Shown: piece after piece, positions 62,576-64,000 of the stretch
Layout: the number at the start of each line of letters is the position of its first letter
Numbering within the stretch: position 1 is the stretch's first letter
Notes under the pieces: model-generated
What the model was told of the DNA's origin: nothing
What the model saw: the letters and a program-made list of their open reading frames with translations, nothing else
Database searches by the model: none
Translations under genes and position numbers: made by a program
Assembly (NCBI RefSeq): GCF_022788695.1
Contig: NZ_CP085154.1
Location: forward strand, 1,612,001-1,676,000
Source of the DNA: Pseudosulfitobacter sp. DSM 107133
GTDB taxonomy: Bacteria > Pseudomonadota > Alphaproteobacteria > Rhodobacterales > Rhodobacteraceae
Length of the DNA stretch: 64,000 nucleotides
Reading direction: 5' to 3'

Positions 62576-62987
62576 GAAATGCTCCAATTATCAGATTGTT
62601 ATCGTGTGGCCGTATGGAGCGGGAATGTAACGGATCTGTGATTGATTTGCGAAGGTCGTGTGAAATCAAAGTACTACCTAGGCGGGAATCCGCCTCTGGG
62701 GCGGCGTTACCCCACTCTGTGTTGACTTTGCGACACATGTCAGTTGCCAAGCAAAACCGACTTTTGCGTCACATCGCTGACCCAAAGCGCGGCACTACGT
62801 CCGAAGGACGGGGCAGGGGCTAAGCAGTCAATCGTGAAAAATGCGTCGAACGGCGGGATTGAGCCCAACCTGAAAATTCGAATTTCTTGCCGCGTGCGCT
62901 CGCAGCGTGAAATCCGATGCAAGAGCGAGAAATCCGATGCTGCTGCGCGGCGAGAGAACCAGCCATTTTTTAGATCGCAGCACTCAC
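62576..62987. other. 412-bp region without a recognised gene
   Basis: Upstream region of the GDPD gene and downstream of the SulP gene. No frame has family-like content or a good RBS. GAAATCCGATGC occurs twice about 23 bp apart (near 62910 and 62931). No strong terminator is seen for the SulP gene. Confidence 0.5.
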
Positions 62988-64000
62988 CTATGTTCGCTGC
63001 AAGGTTCTTGACGCCTCAAATTGCGACAAGAACACTTCACCAGTTAACTCGGCCAAAAAATGTGCCCGTTTCAAGCGGTCCATCACGGGACCTTTGACTT
63101 CGGACAAATGCAACTTCACGCCCATTTCATGCAGCCTCGCATTGATGGTTTCAAGAGATTCCAGCGCGCTGAGGTCGATGTCATTGATTGCTGAACACTG
63201 CAGGATGACGTGGCGGATGTTTTTGTCACCTGCCACCCGATTGTGAATCTTGTCTTCCAGATAGCGCGCATTGGCGAAATACAGACTCTCATCAACGCGC
63301 AAGGAAACGATGCTTGGGTCGGTGATCACGTCATGACGCAGTATATTGCGGTAGTGTTCTGTGCCCGGCACCTGCCCAACTTCAGCAATGTGCGGTTTTG
63401 ATGACTTGTAGAGATGCAGCAGGATTGACAAGCCGACACCAGCCGAAACGCCAGCTTCGACGCCTATCGCAAGGGTGATGATCATTGTCGCGAAAACGGC
63501 TGAGAAATCAGCTTTGGAATAGTCCCAACTCCGCTTCAGGATTGAAAAATCCACCAAGCTCAAAACTGCGACGATGATGGTTGCGGCCAAGGTGGCTTTG
63601 GGCAGGAAATAGATCAACGGGGTCAGGGCCAGGGCGGCGATCGCCAAACCGACAGCAGTGAAGGCCCCTGCGGCGGGGGTTTCGGCCCCTGCATCGAAGT
63701 TGACGACAGATCTCGAAAATCCGCCGGTCACGGGGAAACCGCCCGTCAGCGCGGCCCCGATATTGGCGGCCCCCAGCCCGATCAACTCCTGGTCAGGATC
63801 GATGCGCTGGCGTTTCTTGGCGGCGAGGGTCTGGGCGACAGAAATTGACTCCACAAAACCGATGATCGAGATCAGAAACGCAGGAAGCAGAAGCTGTCCA
63901 AGCAGTTCAGGCGAGAACGAAGGGAGTGTCAGCGGCGGCAGGCTTTGGGGCACTTCGCCAACGATCTTGACGCCTTTGGCAGAAAGACCAAAGGCCCACA
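62988..64000 (-). CDS. SulP family anion transporter with STAS domain, C-terminal part
   Basis: The frame enters from the right edge of the window, so the N-terminus and first helices are missing. The visible 337 residues contain the C-terminal half of the SulP membrane domain (LLPAFLISIIGFVESISVAQTLA, LIGLGAANIGAALTGGFPVTGGFSRSVVN, TFLPKATLAATIIVAVLSLV-like helices) and a cytoplasmic STAS domain (about 210-320) with ILQCSAINDIDLSALESLETINARL. SulP proteins carry sulfate, bicarbonate or other anions. The link to the cys genes 15 kb away is only suggestive. Confidence 0.92.
   Translation of the reverse strand, partial: WAFGLSAKGVKIVGEVPQSLPPLTLPSFSPELLGQLLLPAFLISIIGFVESISVAQTLAAKKRQRIDPDQELIGLGAANIGAALTGGFPVTGGFSRSVVNFDAGAETPAAGAFTAVGLAIAALALTPLIYFLPKATLAATIIVAVLSLVDFSILKRSWDYSKADFSAVFATMIITLAIGVEAGVSAGVGLSILLHLYKSSKPHIAEVGQVPGTEHYRNILRHDVITDPSIVSLRVDESLYFANARYLEDKIHNRVAGDKNIRHVILQCSAINDIDLSALESLETINARLHEMGVKLHLSEVKGPVMDRLKRAHFLAELTGEVFLSQFEASRTLQRT

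Noticed and set aside
62600..62640. Pho box upstream of the phosphodiesterase gene
   Set aside because: ATCACAG and TTACAT-like pieces are present but do not form a convincing pair of direct repeats.
62740..63097. Small open frames in the region before the SulP 3' end
   Set aside because: No RBS, no recognisable composition, and partly antisense to the SulP gene.

Overview
The window looks like a chromosomal segment of an alphaproteobacterium of the Rhodobacteraceae (roseobacter-type). Supporting signs are the high-GC codon use, a Rhodobacter-type LexA box (GTTC-N7-GTTC) in front of uvrA, an infC gene that appears to start at ATC, a form II CO-dehydrogenase-like S-L-M cluster, a TRAP dicarboxylate system, and G/C-rich intergenic hairpin repeats of a kind I associate with this family. 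Genus cannot be fixed from the sequence alone. Apart from one IS5-type element it reads as ordinary chromosome. I see no rRNA, tRNA, CRISPR, prophage or plasmid genes.

Layout. 1-3.7 kb: end of a DUF924 gene, lpdA, a small orphan gene, a LysR regulator and a histidine phosphatase. 3.8-12.9 kb: MFS transporter, a secreted von Willebrand-A protein with seven 85-residue repeats, uvrA, a Lys/His/Asp-rich exported protein and an AI-2E-type permease. 12.9-18.7 kb: valine/isobutyrate catabolism (mmsB, 3-hydroxyisobutyryl-CoA hydrolase, acyl-CoA dehydrogenase, mmsA) with a divergent LysR gene. 18.8-22 kb: CBS protein, coaD, L,D-transpeptidase and extensin-like protein. 22-30 kb: two dissimilar GAPDH genes flanking a 47-residue membrane peptide, DUF808, an EamA transporter, transketolase, and a coiled-coil gene with zapA. 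30-31.8 kb: GNAT and the bolA / small membrane protein / grxD operon.

32-38 kb: XdhC and a molybdopterin-binding protein, followed by a molybdenum hydroxylase (small, large, FAD subunits) whose active-site motif is that of form II CO-dehydrogenase-like enzymes. 38-42 kb: an OmpA protein with a giant Ala-rich coiled coil, three 112-bp tandem copies of the infC 3' end, infC itself, and an Ala/Glu-rich anchored protein. 42-48.4 kb: ferredoxin-NADP reductase and an assimilatory sulfate operon (cysG, DUF2849, cysI, cysH, DUF934) with a divergent Lrp/AsnC gene. 48-56 kb: cytochrome P450, then dctB-dctD-dctP-dctQ-dctM. 56-64 kb: tpiA, a 2-oxoglutarate oxygenase, TfoX, an A-type Fe-S carrier, DUF3307 and SatD, a complete IS5-family element, a secreted glycerophosphodiester phosphodiesterase, and a SulP transporter cut by the window edge.

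The most notable signals are: (a) a DctD regulator lacking both the Walker-A lysine and the sigma54-contacting GAFTGA loop, next to a pair of palindromes three helical turns apart before dctP and a hairpin between dctP and dctQ; (b) four TTTGCAAA palindromes at 22-23 bp spacing with no obvious target gene, beside the IS; (c) the 112-bp infC-derived tandem repeat; (d) a recurrent TTAGGGTC/GACCCTAA palindrome, one copy of which was hit by the IS; (e) hairpin repeats at both internal junctions of the cox-type operon. No wholly new multi-gene system is evident.
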